Source: Aliivibrio wodanis (lineage in GTDB: Bacteria > Pseudomonadota > Gammaproteobacteria > Enterobacterales > Vibrionaceae). Taken from it: DNA of 64,000 nt. Below the pieces are notes generated by a model. That model was not told the DNA's origin and searched no databases. It saw nothing but the letters and a program-made list of their open reading frames with translations. The first letter of the stretch is position 1. Each line of letters starts with the position of its first letter. The stretch spans positions 1,674,001 through 1,738,000 of the forward strand of contig LN554846.1 of assembly GCA_000953695.1 (NCBI GenBank). The letters run 5' to 3'. Made by a program: the position numbers and the translations under genes. Positions 24,935 to 35,043 of this stretch are shown here, in pieces.

Positions 24935-25079
24935 GTAAAGTTTTATACGAAGCAACACATGCTAAAAATTAATAAGTCTAAATAATAGAACGTTTATATA
25001 TGATGTAAGGATCAATCAACCACACAAAGGTCGGGACACTTACAAGCCGATTATTGTACGATTCTTGAGTGCCTAATGC

Positions 25080-25120
25080 AAAAAAGAATCGAGATCACAA
25101 AAATGATGTCGATTCTTTTA
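25080..25120 (-). terminator. Terminator of the Spo0M-like gene
   Basis: Long hairpin AAAAGAATCGA / TCGATTCTTTT with inner pairing; on the minus strand it ends in a T run. It is 24 bp past the Spo0M-like stop. Confidence 0.85.
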
Positions 25121-25143
25121 TTGTATTTAAAAATAGAAATTAA

Positions 25144-25890
25144 CTACACACGCAAGATTTTTTGTACCGCATGATGAATATCTGCACTTGATGCATTCGT
25201 ATTTAGTGAAAACGACACATATTGATCACCACGATTAAAGCCCATCGAGCGATCCACTTCTGCTAAACAGTGAAGAACTTGCCCATCAAGAATAAATGAC
25301 AACTCTATCTCTTTTTTATTGATGAATCCGTTACTTCTAAATTCAATCTCTTGATAGCCGCCTGAATGAGATTTAAAGTGGCCACCATTAAGGTAGCCCT
25401 TCTCTACATCTGCTTTTACCATACTAAACCCAGCTTGTTCAATTTGATTAATAATTGCTGTAGCGACAGGCATAGGTTTGACGACTAATAGATCACGGTC
25501 TGTTGGGTCTATCGCAAAATCAATATCCAGTACAGTTTCAATCCAAACATCACAATGATTATTTCGCACATTAAGCGCTGTAATTGGAGTTTCATCAGGT
25601 AGGTTAATGGTGAATGGCATTTCCTGTTTCTCCCCCGCTTGAATTACAAAGGGATTTACTGCCTGAGTATGAAATAGAGTTAACGTTTGATAACTGGTGC
25701 CATTATCACTTTCTACTTTCACCTCGGTATTCAGTTTCAAATGAATCGCATCAATTTGCTGTTCAATATCGCCACCTTGGATATGAACAGTCCCTATTAA
25801 CGTGTCACCTTGAGATAACTCTGGGTTTTCTAAAATGGTATCTACCTTTGTGGCACCTATACCTAATGAAGCTTTTAATTTTTTAAACAT
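25144..25890 (-). CDS. Spo0M-like arrestin-fold protein
   Basis: 248 residues of the SpoOM family: start MFKKLKASLGIGATKVDTIL, then two beta-sandwich halves (QGDTLIGTVHIQGGDIEQQID and the EMPFTINLPDETP region), ending in a DIHHAVQKIL helix. In Bacillus Spo0M affects sporulation; in non-sporulating vibrios the role is unknown and may concern cell-envelope or division control. First host gene beside the prophage. Confidence 0.85.
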   Translation of the reverse strand: MFKKLKASLGIGATKVDTILENPELSQGDTLIGTVHIQGGDIEQQIDAIHLKLNTEVKVESDNGTSYQTLTLFHTQAVNPFVIQAGEKQEMPFTINLPDETPITALNVRNNHCDVWIETVLDIDFAIDPTDRDLLVVKPMPVATAIINQIEQAGFSMVKADVEKGYLNGGHFKSHSGGYQEIEFRSNGFINKKEIELSFILDGQVLHCLAEVDRSMGFNRGDQYVSFSLNTNASSADIHHAVQKILRV

Positions 25891-25976
25891 CCTTCGTCCT
25901 TTTTATATTCTTATACTGCTGTCTAATTTTTTACTTTCAATAATAAATGTTAGAACTAATCTATTAGATTAGGTTC

Positions 25977-26180
25977 CTAAAATCCACATCGATAACTGTG
26001 ATGACGAGCACGCCATTCAAAGACAATCTTTAGACTTCCCATGATAAGCAAGAATCTAAACAATGCGAGTCCTAATTGGTAACTTATTATGATGATAGCT
26101 AGTACGTACAATATGGAACGCAATTCATTGATCATTAAGAAGCGAATACCTTTAGTAATAAGACCATCAAAAAGATTCAT
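25977..26180 (-). pseudogene. Decayed 3' copy of the M50 protease gene
   Basis: The 67-codon frame contains SYQLGLALFRFLLIMGSLK followed by IVFEWRARHHSY, nearly the same as the C-terminal part of the M50 protease at 30520-31602. Upstream of this the expected LDGGH motif has decayed to LFDGL, and the last about 110 bp of coding sequence are deleted, while the terminal GTTCCTAAAATC sequence is kept. Without the HExxH domain it cannot be a protease. It looks like the remnant of a duplicated gene 4.5 kb away. Confidence 0.75.
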
Positions 26181-26193
26181 GTACTAAGTATAA

Positions 26194-26225
26194 AAAAGCG
26201 GCTTAACGTTAAGGTAAGCCGCTTT
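26194..26225 (-). terminator. Terminator of the chemoreceptor gene
   Basis: AAAGCGGCTTA / TAAGCCGCTTT stem with a 9-nt loop and six T on the minus strand, 22 bp after the chemoreceptor stop. Confidence 0.9.
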
Positions 26226-26246
26226 GGTTATCGATAATGTTCAACA

Positions 26247-28139
26247 CTAACTCAATTTAAAATTGGCTACTTGACGCTTGAGATCATCATTCGTATCATT
26301 AAGTAACTCGGTCGCTTGCACTGTTTGTTGACCACTACTTACTAATGACTCAACAATGTCTCGAATTGAAAGCATATTACGACTGAGCTCTTCAGCCACA
26401 GTGCTCTGCTCTTCTGTGGCTGCAGCTATCTGAGTACTAACATCATCGATTTCTTGCACTGAAGTACTCATCACGGTCAAGCTCTCAGATACTTCTGCAG
26501 TCTTGTCGGCAGTCTCTTGGCATTGCTTTTTGGTTGAGTCCATCGCTTTCACAACACTCTCTGTCCCACTAAGTAATTGATTAAGCATGTCTGAAATTTC
26601 CATAGTGCTGTTTTGTGTTCTGCCAGCAAGGGCACGAACTTCATCAGCAACTACCGCGAAACCACGTCCTTGCTCACCCGCACGAGCAGCTTCAATGGCC
26701 GCATTTAGCGCCAGTAAATTAGTTTGTTCAGAGATTTCACCGATCACATTAAGTACATTACTGATCTTATTAGCGTCTTGATTCATACGAATAATATTAC
26801 TGGACATCTCCTCCACCTCGATCACTAATGCACTGACTGTACTAACCGCGTTATTAACAATACCCAACGAAGATTCAGCTTCTTTACTTGCCTCTTCAGT
26901 GATTCGATTCGATTGATTTACATTTCCAGCAACCGTTCGTGCGCTTTCACTCATCTCTGTAATTGCGGTAACCACTTGTTCTGTTTCACTTGAATGAGTT
27001 ACAAGCCTTACTTCGTTTTCTCGCGCTGTAGTACCTAATTGCTTAGCACTAACTGAAATATTTTGGCTTGCTTGAGAAATATGCAGCATCATTTCTTGTA
27101 GATTCTCTACAAATCGATTAAAGCCCTGACTTATTTGAGCTAAATCGTCATTGCCTTCTATGTTAAGCCGCTGGGTGAGATCGCCAGTACCATGAGAGAG
27201 ATCTAATACTGCGCTTTTTAATTTCAGTAGCGGTCGATAAGCGTATTGTAAAATAACAAAAATAGCACCACAACTTACAAACAACAGTAACCCTCCAGTC
27301 ACTAGCGACTCATTCATTGCCGTATAAACCTCTGTTAGAGCACTTTCTTGATCAACAAACACCATCAAAGTCCAATACATATCGGGGGTAAGATTAACGC
27401 GTTCAAAATAGCCATCAAACTGAATCCCTAGGTAAGGAAAACTTAAATGACCTAATTGCTGAGAAAAAAAGGCTCGCTCCATATCTACAAAATTTTCGCT
27501 AATTTGTGATGGTTTTTTTCCTAGATCATTCGGATCATCACTAGCAAAAAATACCGCGTTCTTATCCGTCAATGTTGCTGCACCACCAGCAAAGCGCATA
27601 TTACTTACTGCACTTATTACATCACCTAGCTGTATATCACCAAGCAATACACCGATAACTTGCCCGTCTTGAGTTACAGGTATCGTGACGCTAACCACTT
27701 TCTGTTGGGTCAATTGATCTTGATATACACCTGTAACAATAACGTCACGAGCATTTTTTGCGTCTTGATACCAATCACGCTGACGAAAATCATATTTCTC
27801 ACCATCTAATGACATAAAGGTACGGCCATCTTGATAAGTCATGATGACATTAGAGAGCGACGCACTCTCCGCCAAAAGTTCAACTAAACCTTGATTGGCT
27901 TCATCACTAAGTTCGCGATTAAAGCTTTTCGCTCCATTCTTAATAGCCTGAGTCTTAAACGCCATCATCTGTTCTAGTTCTGCAACATGAAAACTGAGCT
28001 TATCAGAAGTTTTTGCCTCCAAACCTTCAATCATATTGTCTCTCATCGCCAGTATATTAAGCGTTCCTAACACGATGAGTGAAGCGGCGACAAGCACCCC
28101 AACCCCAACGTAAATTCTCGATTTAAAGCCTAAATTCAT
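26247..28139 (-). CDS. Methyl-accepting chemotaxis protein with Cache sensor
   Basis: 630 residues: N-terminal membrane helix (about 8-28), a periplasmic double-Cache-like sensor (with [20 protein letters not shown] and RDWYQDA), a second helix near 280-302, HAMP, then the signalling domain with the conserved hairpin tip ([35 protein letters not shown]). It would steer flagellar movement through CheA/CheW; the Cache domain suggests amino acids or other small metabolites as ligands. Start chosen at the ATG following GAGG; the GTG upstream is within that site. Confidence 0.9.
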   Translation of the reverse strand: MNLGFKSRIYVGVGVLVAASLIVLGTLNILAMRDNMIEGLEAKTSDKLSFHVAELEQMMAFKTQAIKNGAKSFNRELSDEANQGLVELLAESASLSNVIMTYQDGRTFMSLDGEKYDFRQRDWYQDAKNARDVIVTGVYQDQLTQQKVVSVTIPVTQDGQVIGVLLGDIQLGDVISAVSNMRFAGGAATLTDKNAVFFASDDPNDLGKKPSQISENFVDMERAFFSQQLGHLSFPYLGIQFDGYFERVNLTPDMYWTLMVFVDQESALTEVYTAMNESLVTGGLLLFVSCGAIFVILQYAYRPLLKLKSAVLDLSHGTGDLTQRLNIEGNDDLAQISQGFNRFVENLQEMMLHISQASQNISVSAKQLGTTARENEVRLVTHSSETEQVVTAITEMSESARTVAGNVNQSNRITEEASKEAESSLGIVNNAVSTVSALVIEVEEMSSNIIRMNQDANKISNVLNVIGEISEQTNLLALNAAIEAARAGEQGRGFAVVADEVRALAGRTQNSTMEISDMLNQLLSGTESVVKAMDSTKKQCQETADKTAEVSESLTVMSTSVQEIDDVSTQIAAATEEQSTVAEELSRNMLSIRDIVESLVSSGQQTVQATELLNDTNDDLKRQVANFKLS

Positions 28140-28555
28140 CTTATACCTCACTGTTTACGTATATATTAGAGCGATATTTTGATGATATTGGTCATTTTAT
28201 TTTATATTTCACGTAGCTGAATGCTCAGTACATGAAGATTGCAACCAATCTATCACCTAGCCATGACTGCTTCTTTGTTTGTATACAACTAAGCCGTCAG
28301 TAAAATTTAGCTGCTGAATGGATAACTATCAATAGTTTCAATATATTTATTTTTATAAAGTATCACTAATCATATTTATTTGATTTTATTGAGAACAATA
28401 TGAGATTTATTTAACATTTTGAACACCATTTATTCTCACGCTCAATAAAATGCCTATAGTAAGCGAGGCACGGATGTTTCGTGATTGGCTAAGTAGCGAT
28501 AAAGCTCTCGCTACTTGTTCCGGATAAAACAATTTTAAGAATTTGGAGCAACACT
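28140..28555. other. Divergent promoter region with 5' leader hairpin
   Basis: A 416-bp A/T-rich gap between the chemoreceptor and the decarboxylase. A perfect 9-bp inverted repeat AAGTAGCGA / TCGCTACTT with 8-nt loop (28491-28516) lies 40 bp before the decarboxylase start without a T run, so it is a leader hairpin rather than a terminator. Confidence 0.5.
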
Positions 28556-30439
28556 ATGAGTGATAAGAAAAAAATCAAGTACGGCCCAAGGCAAGAGCCA
28601 TGGATAGATCAAGTACCGGACTTCGCGCTTGGAAAAGTTTCCCCACCCTCAGCGGACCCAACCAAGGTTTATGCAGAAAGAAACTATGATTTTCATTACA
28701 CCGAGCAGGCAGTCGATAGCTTTGATGTCGAACTATCACCCAGAGGACAAACTTCAGAAGAGCAAGATCACGTTTATCAACAGTTACTTGCTTATGTTGG
28801 TGTTCAAAAACAGCATTTTCTTGGTTATCAGACAGAAGAAAACCTTAATTATCAAAATCGACTTTCTCCATTTCTTAACGCCAGCCTAAATAACGTCGGC
28901 GACCCTTTCGTTAATGGGAACTATACGATTAACTCAAAATGTGTTGAACGCTCCGTTCTAGATTATTTTGCTTGTTTGTGGAATGCCAAATGGCCCTCAC
29001 AAGGTCCATATATGGATAAAAACGACCAATTTCAACCTGGTGACCCTGACAGTTATTGGGGTTATGTTCTCACTATGGGTAGTACAGAAGGAAACTTATA
29101 TGCAATGCTTAATGCTCGTGACTATTTGAGCGGTGTGATGTTATTGGAGGAGGAAATAAAATCTGAAACAATCAGTGGTGCAACCTTGGTTAATAATGAG
29201 GTGTATGCACACTACCCCTGTCCACCACCGAAAAAAACTAATGCCTACACGCCTGTAGCTTTTTTTTCACAAGATACCCATTACTCTATCGTAAAGGCTA
29301 TGGCGGTTGAAAAAATTGATACCTTTGGCGATCTTGGAAATCGACTTTACCCACAGCAAAACCCTGTAGATCCGGGAAAACCTTGGCCAAGAGAGGTTGA
29401 GTCAGAAAAACCTACCCCCGATCTTCCTGCTGGTTCTGGTGCTATTGACGTTGAAAAACTAATCAAATATGTCACATTTTTTGCCCAAAAAGGGTATCCA
29501 ATCTTATTGGTTCTAAACTGTGGAACAACTTTCAAAGGAGCCTATGATGATGTTGATCAAGTAACATCTCTATTAGATCCAATTTTAAAAGAAAATGGTT
29601 TATGGCAAAGAAAGGTACCTATCGATCCACAAGACCCCAAAAGTGATTTTGAGATGCGAGCCGGCTATTGGGTACATATTGATGGTGCGCTCGGCGCAAG
29701 CTATTTACCTTTCATAAAAATGGCAAAAGATTGTCCAGAATACCAAAGCTATTTTGCCGAGCATAATCACAAAACAGGGCCAAATTTTGATTTCAGTAAC
29801 ACCATGGTTCACTCCATTGTCACTAGCGGGCATAAGTGGCCAGGTGCTCCATGGCCAACGGGCGTCTACATGACCAAGCAAAAATTCATGGTTTCACCTC
29901 CCGATAACCCAGAATATATTGGCTCACCCGACACCACATTTGCAGGGTCGCGTAACGGTCTTTCTCCATTAGTGCTTTGGGAGTATTTCGCCAATAACAG
30001 TTATCAGAAGCAGATAGAACTTGCCATGCAAGGGCAACAGATGGCGCAGTATGCCTATGAGCAATTAGCTTTGGTTGCTGAGTATTGGCGCAATAAAGAC
30101 GCTAACTTACCTGAAGGATTGTGGCTACAAAGGACTCCTCAGTCACTCTCGTTGATCTTCTGCCAACCGAATGAGAAGATTATTTTTCGTTATTCCCTTG
30201 CTAAAGAGAGCGCCAGTTTAGGAGAGGAAGATACTGAACAACGGCACTATGTTCATCTATTTACGATGTGGAACGTAGACAAATCACTGATCAATAGTTT
30301 ATGTCATGATCTTAAGCAACCGGGAGCATTCGACCCTCTATTATTTGAATCAATCAAACACACTAAGGTAAGTAAACCTAGAGTCGCAAACACCCTCAAG
30401 CAAATCCGCTTACCTCTAAGAGGGCGTTCGTTTCGTTGA
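28556..30439 (+). CDS. PLP-dependent group II amino acid decarboxylase
   Basis: 627 residues. PLP lysine K427 in SGHKWPGAPWPTG; the cofactor aspartate in HIDGALGASYLPF; and the ring-stacking-type segment QDTHYSIVKAM. These place it with glutamate/histidine/aromatic decarboxylases. It is longer than the usual 470-500 residues because of extra N- and C-terminal parts. The substrate cannot be read from sequence. GGAG lies 8-9 bp before the ATG; a terminator follows. Confidence 0.8.
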   Translation: MSDKKKIKYGPRQEPWIDQVPDFALGKVSPPSADPTKVYAERNYDFHYTEQAVDSFDVELSPRGQTSEEQDHVYQQLLAYVGVQKQHFLGYQTEENLNYQNRLSPFLNASLNNVGDPFVNGNYTINSKCVERSVLDYFACLWNAKWPSQGPYMDKNDQFQPGDPDSYWGYVLTMGSTEGNLYAMLNARDYLSGVMLLEEEIKSETISGATLVNNEVYAHYPCPPPKKTNAYTPVAFFSQDTHYSIVKAMAVEKIDTFGDLGNRLYPQQNPVDPGKPWPREVESEKPTPDLPAGSGAIDVEKLIKYVTFFAQKGYPILLVLNCGTTFKGAYDDVDQVTSLLDPILKENGLWQRKVPIDPQDPKSDFEMRAGYWVHIDGALGASYLPFIKMAKDCPEYQSYFAEHNHKTGPNFDFSNTMVHSIVTSGHKWPGAPWPTGVYMTKQKFMVSPPDNPEYIGSPDTTFAGSRNGLSPLVLWEYFANNSYQKQIELAMQGQQMAQYAYEQLALVAEYWRNKDANLPEGLWLQRTPQSLSLIFCQPNEKIIFRYSLAKESASLGEEDTEQRHYVHLFTMWNVDKSLINSLCHDLKQPGAFDPLLFESIKHTKVSKPRVANTLKQIRLPLRGRSFR

Positions 30440-30464
30440 TGAAATAGACTACGCTTAGATGTTA

Positions 30465-30516
30465 ACATCGCCTCAGATCAGTCACGAATATTTGAGGCGA
30501 TGTCTTTTAATTTTTT
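30465..30516. terminator. Terminator between decarboxylase and M50 protease
   Basis: ACATCGCCTCA / TGAGGCGATGT stem (11 bp, 17-nt loop) followed by TCTTTTAATTTTTT; convergent genes share it. Confidence 0.85.
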
Positions 30517-30519
30517 AGA

Positions 30520-31602
30520 TTACGTTCCTAAAATCTGCATTGGTAATTGTAACAACGCATCACCACTGCTAGCAAAATACCAAATAATCGCGATAAGTGA
30601 ACTGACTAATCCGATGTACCATGCTGTTGATACAATCTGTCCATATTTATCTAATGGTAATAAATGGCTATGATGGCGAGCACGCCACTCAAATACTATT
30701 TCAAGACTTCCCATAATCAGTAAGAAACCAAAAAGTGCGAGTCCTAATTGATAACTCAATATAACCCCACCTACCGCAGCCAACGCGCATAATGTAATGC
30801 CTAACTTACTGTTCATTGAGAAACTAATGCTTTTCAGCACATGCCCTCCATCTAAAGGGAGTATTGGTAGTAAGTTAAATAGGTTCAAAAAGGCGTTAAA
30901 TACAGCAAGGCCAGCAAAGAACATTTCTCCGGTTATCCAGTACACAACGACTAGCACGAGAGACAATACCAAGCCAAAGAAAGGTCCCATGATGGAGATA
31001 ACAACATCTTGCCAACGAGTATTTATTTTCTCATCACTGAGCGCTAAGCCCCCAAGAAATGGAATTAAATAAATGCCTTTGGTTTTCATGCCAAAATATT
31101 TCATTGCTCGGATATGCCCATATTCATGAAATACAAGACAAGCGATAAGTGATAATGCAAATTCAATTGAGAATAACCAAGAATACGCGGCAATACTGGC
31201 AGAAGCTAAGACCACTTTGATCAGCTTTGCGCTTTTTAACGCTTTCATTCCTAATGAGATAAGGCCAATTAGACTGAATTTTCGCTCTGCCTTAATTGGA
31301 GTATGCGGGACTTGTTGTTCAATGTCTTTAGTATTACGTGAGCCTTCAGAAATTAATTTATCATCAACGGTTGCTCGATATTCTATTAAGAAAGGTTGCC
31401 ATGTCACTTTTGCTTCTAAGCGGCAGGTTAACACTGTTTCGCCTTGATTGAGCTGAAATTCATGTTGGTAGTTATCTTGATGATCAGCAGAAGCCGCTTG
31501 TTGAGCAACTAAGGTATTATTCCAGAAGACTTGTTGCCAACCGGCCATTGATCCTTCTAAGCGCAATGGTTGCCCTAGAAAGTCGATAGATAATAGTTCC
31601 AT
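30520..31602 (-). CDS. Site-2-type membrane metalloprotease (M50)
   Basis: 360 residues. A soluble N-terminal domain of about 130 residues precedes 5-6 membrane helices with the zinc motif HEYGH (in LVFHEYGHIRAMKYFGM) and the second motif LPLDGGHVLKS. Such intramembrane proteases cut membrane-anchored regulators; the target is unknown. AGGGAAA precedes the ATG. A decayed copy of its 3' part lies at 25977. Confidence 0.85.
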   Translation of the reverse strand: MELLSIDFLGQPLRLEGSMAGWQQVFWNNTLVAQQAASADHQDNYQHEFQLNQGETVLTCRLEAKVTWQPFLIEYRATVDDKLISEGSRNTKDIEQQVPHTPIKAERKFSLIGLISLGMKALKSAKLIKVVLASASIAAYSWLFSIEFALSLIACLVFHEYGHIRAMKYFGMKTKGIYLIPFLGGLALSDEKINTRWQDVVISIMGPFFGLVLSLVLVVVYWITGEMFFAGLAVFNAFLNLFNLLPILPLDGGHVLKSISFSMNSKLGITLCALAAVGGVILSYQLGLALFGFLLIMGSLEIVFEWRARHHSHLLPLDKYGQIVSTAWYIGLVSSLIAIIWYFASSGDALLQLPMQILGT

Positions 31603-31674
31603 TATTTTCCCTGTCTGTAGTACATCGCATCAATAATGTTAAGCTACTGCCACTATTGATGCGCGTAGTAGTAT

Positions 31675-31992
31675 TTATACTATATGGTACGAAATAACGT
31701 ACAGTTGACCTTTGTTTGGGTAGATCTCTTCAATGATATTTTTTAATTCTTCAAGCGTCATGTTCTCTTGCTCTGCATGATAGGTATTAAGATCATCAAA
31801 AGTAATTGGTTCTACTGAATCAATTGCTAATCGACAAAAACGACGGTTATCTTCATATGTACTAACCTCCACTTCTGTTCCTACGACGTAATCTTTTTCT
31901 GATTCATCACGAATGGTAATTACTTTTTTACCCGATAAAATATCAGATTCAAAACGTTCAAAAAAAGTCATGTTTGTTGGTGCTGATTTCAT
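31675..31992 (-). CDS. yqfB: N4-acetylcytidine amidohydrolase YqfB (ASCH domain)
   Basis: 105 residues, close to E. coli YqfB (103 aa) throughout: MTFFERFESDILSGKKVITIRDESEKD and HAEQENMTLEELKNIIEEIYP. The ASCH domain hydrolyses N4-acetylcytidine to cytidine, salvaging modified RNA nucleosides. AGGAAA precedes the ATG. Confidence 0.9.
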   Translation of the reverse strand: MKSAPTNMTFFERFESDILSGKKVITIRDESEKDYVVGTEVEVSTYEDNRRFCRLAIDSVEPITFDDLNTYHAEQENMTLEELKNIIEEIYPNKGQLYVISYHIV

Positions 31993-32011
31993 TGTCTTTT
32001 CCTAAATACAA

Positions 32012-32037
32012 TTCGAGCTGCGACAATGCAGCTCGAA
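32012..32037. terminator. Hairpin between yegD and yqfB
   Basis: Perfect 10-bp stem TTCGAGCTGC / GCAGCTCGAA with a 6-nt loop, 29 bp after the yegD stop. There is only a weak T run, so it may be a partial terminator or an RNA-stabilising hairpin. Confidence 0.5.
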
Positions 32038-32065
32038 GCGTAATATTAATAAAAAATACGTAGCG

Positions 32066-33418
32066 TTAACCGAAGCAGTAATTTGCCCAATGAGCTAAAC
32101 CTGCAGTTACCGAACCAAAGTAATTACCACCTACAATTTCAATGTTTGGTAATTGTTGTTGTAGTGCTGCTCGTAAAATTGGTGAACGAGCTGAACCGCC
32201 AGTAACATAAATAATATCTGGCGTTTTTCCTGCTTGCTGAATGGCTTCTTTTACTAGCTTATTAATGTTCTCTTGTGGTTTAGCTATCGCTTCTGTCAAA
32301 TCTGACTGGCTGATTGATAGCGATAACCCTTCATCTAAGTAGCTTAAATCTACCGCATTCTCTAAGTGCTCTGATAATGCAATTTTTGTTTGCTCAGCAT
32401 CACGTAGTAATTTATAGCTTAGTTTTTCATCATATAATTTAATTAGACGAGCTAGCTTCTCAGGCTCTTGAGTGTCGTTCATCATCTGTAAAAGGTGCTT
32501 ACGATTACCAAAACCAAAAAACTCCAACTGAGCGACAATGTTATTGATCGCTATTGGGTTCCAGAACTGTGTCATTGGTAACTCAAGTCCTTTATGCGTA
32601 CGACTTTGAGAGCCCAATAATGGCATTAATTGACGATGAGCTAAATGAATATCTAAATCGTTACCACCAATTCGTGAACCACTGTGAGATAAGATTCCTT
32701 TTGTGCGATCATGATAATCACGCCATGATGGCCCCATTTGAAGCATTGAGCAGTCCGTTGTACCACCACCGATATCGACAATAAGAACGGTTTTATCTTC
32801 ATTTAATGTTTGTTCATAATCTAGACCAGCAGCAACTGGTTCAAACTGAAATTCAATATTCTTAAAGCCTACACGTATTGCTGCACGAGACAGAATTGAA
32901 ATTGCTTGGCTGTTCGCCTCATCACTTGCTGCGCCTTGAAAATTGACAGGACGTCCAATTACCGTTGATGTAATATCTTGTTGTAGTTCTTGCTCTGCTT
33001 TATTTTTGATGTTCTTCATCATTGCAGTTACAAGATCTTCAAACAGACTCACTTGAACATCACGTAGACCAGAAACCCCTAAGAAAGACTTTGGTGATTT
33101 AACGTAATAAACATCTTCAGGATCTTCAATATAAGTATTTAATGCTGCTTGACCAAATGTCATTGATTCAGCATCAACATCAATATCTTCTTCACGGTTA
33201 AAAGAGATAGCGGTATGAAGTAAACGTTCATTAATATCAGTACTTGGTTGAACACCCCAAATACGGAAAAGATATTCAGAAACGGCTTCTCTTGTAGGCG
33301 CACATAATGCAGAAGGAATAAAAGTACTATCCCCTTCTAGCTTTAATAGCTTCGCTTGATTATCCAGAATGGTCGCCACTGAGCAGTTAGCGGTTCCGTA
33401 GTCAAATCCAATAAACAT
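32066..33418 (-). CDS. yegD: Hsp70-like protein YegD
   Basis: 450 residues, the same length as E. coli YegD, starting MFIGFDYGTANCSVA. Actin-like ATPase motifs: phosphate-1 GFDYGTANCS, VDIGGGTTDCSML (phosphate 2) and VTGGSARSP (adenosine). It lacks the substrate-binding domain of DnaK, so it is a short Hsp70 relative of unclear chaperone role. Start at the ATG after AGGTG. Confidence 0.92.
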   Translation of the reverse strand: MFIGFDYGTANCSVATILDNQAKLLKLEGDSTFIPSALCAPTREAVSEYLFRIWGVQPSTDINERLLHTAISFNREEDIDVDAESMTFGQAALNTYIEDPEDVYYVKSPKSFLGVSGLRDVQVSLFEDLVTAMMKNIKNKAEQELQQDITSTVIGRPVNFQGAASDEANSQAISILSRAAIRVGFKNIEFQFEPVAAGLDYEQTLNEDKTVLIVDIGGGTTDCSMLQMGPSWRDYHDRTKGILSHSGSRIGGNDLDIHLAHRQLMPLLGSQSRTHKGLELPMTQFWNPIAINNIVAQLEFFGFGNRKHLLQMMNDTQEPEKLARLIKLYDEKLSYKLLRDAEQTKIALSEHLENAVDLSYLDEGLSLSISQSDLTEAIAKPQENINKLVKEAIQQAGKTPDIIYVTGGSARSPILRAALQQQLPNIEIVGGNYFGSVTAGLAHWANYCFG

Positions 33419-33479
33419 GTTGTACACCTAGCTTCGATAAAAGGGAGCTGATTTTACTCGCTTGTTACCTCTTTGCCAA

Positions 33480-34028
33480 TCAAAATGAGAAAGAAGCTGA
33501 AATTCCGACCTGATCTTGATTAATGACAGGCATAATCATGACAGAATTTGAATCCATATACTTATCAGTGACCACGTATTGAATCGCGGTGGCCAGCGCA
33601 GCACCAGCAATCACATCACGCCAATAATGATGATCGTTCTCTACTCGTGAATAACCAATTAGACTTGCCCCCATATAAGCAGGTAATCCATACTCCCACC
33701 CATAACGAAATTGGAGATATGATGCACCTTGGAAGGCAGCCGAAGAGTGACCAGATGGAAAACTTAATTCATCTTCACCATTTGGTCGTTCCGCTTTCAC
33801 TGTTCGCTTCAATATTTGTGTTGCAGCTAAAGTGTAAGCAGCTCCTTTAGTGAACATCCAAAAACCATCGTAATCTTCTTTATATAATGCAATGGATCCT
33901 GCTATCAGAGGAATACCTACCGCACCAATATCAGCGTTCCTATCATCTGACGACTTATCTTCCGCTTGTACAGAAGCACTTAGCATGGCTGCTATACTGA
34001 TAAATACTACTTTTTCAAACCCTTTCAT
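33480..34028 (-). CDS. Secreted or membrane PAP2-family phosphatase
   Basis: 182 residues with an N-terminal signal (VVFISIAAMLSASVQA) and the three PAP2 motifs: KRTVKAERP, FPSGHSSAAF and GYSRVENDHHYWRDV. Such enzymes remove phosphate from lipid phosphates such as phosphatidic acid or undecaprenyl pyrophosphate in the periplasm or membrane. Single gene, upstream of which lies a perfect inverted repeat. Confidence 0.85.
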   Translation of the reverse strand: MKGFEKVVFISIAAMLSASVQAEDKSSDDRNADIGAVGIPLIAGSIALYKEDYDGFWMFTKGAAYTLAATQILKRTVKAERPNGEDELSFPSGHSSAAFQGASYLQFRYGWEYGLPAYMGASLIGYSRVENDHHYWRDVIAGAALATAIQYVVTDKYMDSNSVMIMPVINQDQVGISASFSF

Positions 34029-34076
34029 TAATCTCGCCTTAATGTTAATGAACTTCCATTTGTGGCATCATTTATT

Positions 34077-34096
34077 ATGATTATAACGATAATCAT
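34077..34096. promoter_or_regulatory. Perfect inverted repeat, possible Fur-type operator
   Basis: ATGATTATAACGATAATCAT: 8-bp perfect arms around AACG, between the divergent PAP2 and DUF3581 genes, 49 bp from the PAP2 start. Composition recalls Fur boxes but the 4-bp centre differs from the 7-1-7 form. Confidence 0.4.
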
Positions 34097-34239
34097 GTGA
34101 ATTAATTGTCAATTTTTATAATTTGAAACGTTTAACTGATTGTTTTTACTTTTATTCTGACTGGATAGACCATTTAATGAAGATATATTGGTTATACTAG
34201 CCCAGTTATTTCATTAGCTAGGTTTTCCAAAAACATATT

Positions 34240-34947
34240 ATGCAGTTAAATCAATATTTTTCAGAAACGGACAACTCATTCGAATTCACTCGCCAACAAG
34301 CAAGCGATTTTGCAAAAAAAGTAGCGGGTGATTTCAACCCTATTCATGATGTAGAGTCAAAACGTTTTTGTGTTCCTGGCGATTTGTTGTTTGCAGTTTT
34401 GCTGTCTAAGACTGGTATTAGCCACAAAATGCATTTTGATTTTGCTGGTATGGTTTCTAGCGGTACGCCTTTGCATATAAACCATACAGCCGAAGGTGAG
34501 TATTCTTTATCTGATGATAACGATAAACAATATCTTCATGTTAAGCGTAGCGGTGAAAAGAATTTAGAACCTGAGTTTATTGAACATGTTGTAAAACAGT
34601 ATGTTCAATTTTCTGGAATGAATTTTCCTCATATCATGGTGCCACTCATGGAAGAAAAGCAGTTAATGATCAACTGCCAACGTCCTTTGGTGATTTATGA
34701 AAGCATGGATCTGGAATTTACTCGTTTAGATCTTTCAGCACCAAGCGTTGAATTTACAGGTGCGACCATGGATATAGAAGGTAAACGTGGCCTTGTTAAA
34801 TTAAACTTCAAATTCATTGAAAATGGTGAAGAAGTGGGTCACGGCACTAAACGTATGATCGCAACAGGCCTAAAGGCTTACGATCAAGCGGCTATTGATG
34901 ATCTTGTTGATCGCTTTACTGCATTGAAAGAAAACTACACCGCCTAA
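34240..34947 (+). CDS. DUF3581 family protein
   Basis: 235 residues, recognised as the gammaproteobacterial DUF3581 family. The N-terminal FAKKVAGDFNPIHDVESKRFCVPGD recalls the substrate helix of MaoC-type hot-dog enzymes (DFNPIH), so an acyl-thioester-related activity is possible but unproven. Single gene with a following terminator. Confidence 0.75.
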   Translation: MQLNQYFSETDNSFEFTRQQASDFAKKVAGDFNPIHDVESKRFCVPGDLLFAVLLSKTGISHKMHFDFAGMVSSGTPLHINHTAEGEYSLSDDNDKQYLHVKRSGEKNLEPEFIEHVVKQYVQFSGMNFPHIMVPLMEEKQLMINCQRPLVIYESMDLEFTRLDLSAPSVEFTGATMDIEGKRGLVKLNFKFIENGEEVGHGTKRMIATGLKAYDQAAIDDLVDRFTALKENYTA

Positions 34948-34972
34948 ACTATATAATTAAACTCTTTATATT

Positions 34973-35009
34973 TAGCACTAAATTATTTTTTAATTTGGTG
35001 CTTTTTTAT
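34973..35009 (+). terminator. Terminator of the DUF3581 gene
   Basis: AGCACTAAATT / AATTTGGTGCT stem followed by a T run. Confidence 0.8.
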
Positions 35010-35043
35010 ATTCATAAATTAATATTGTTGTTCTAACAAAAAC

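Larger units (their letters stand above)
24740..25143. other. Right prophage end region, without recognised gene
   Basis: This gap between int and the first host gene should contain attR. I saw no tRNA or tmRNA gene. It holds two LexA boxes, a doubtful 33-aa frame and a terminator hairpin. The exact junction cannot be set because the left prophage end is outside the window. Confidence 0.5.

Noticed and set aside
33892-34080. 62-codon plus-strand frame over the PAP2 gene start
   Set aside because: Antisense to the PAP2 signal peptide region; no motif.
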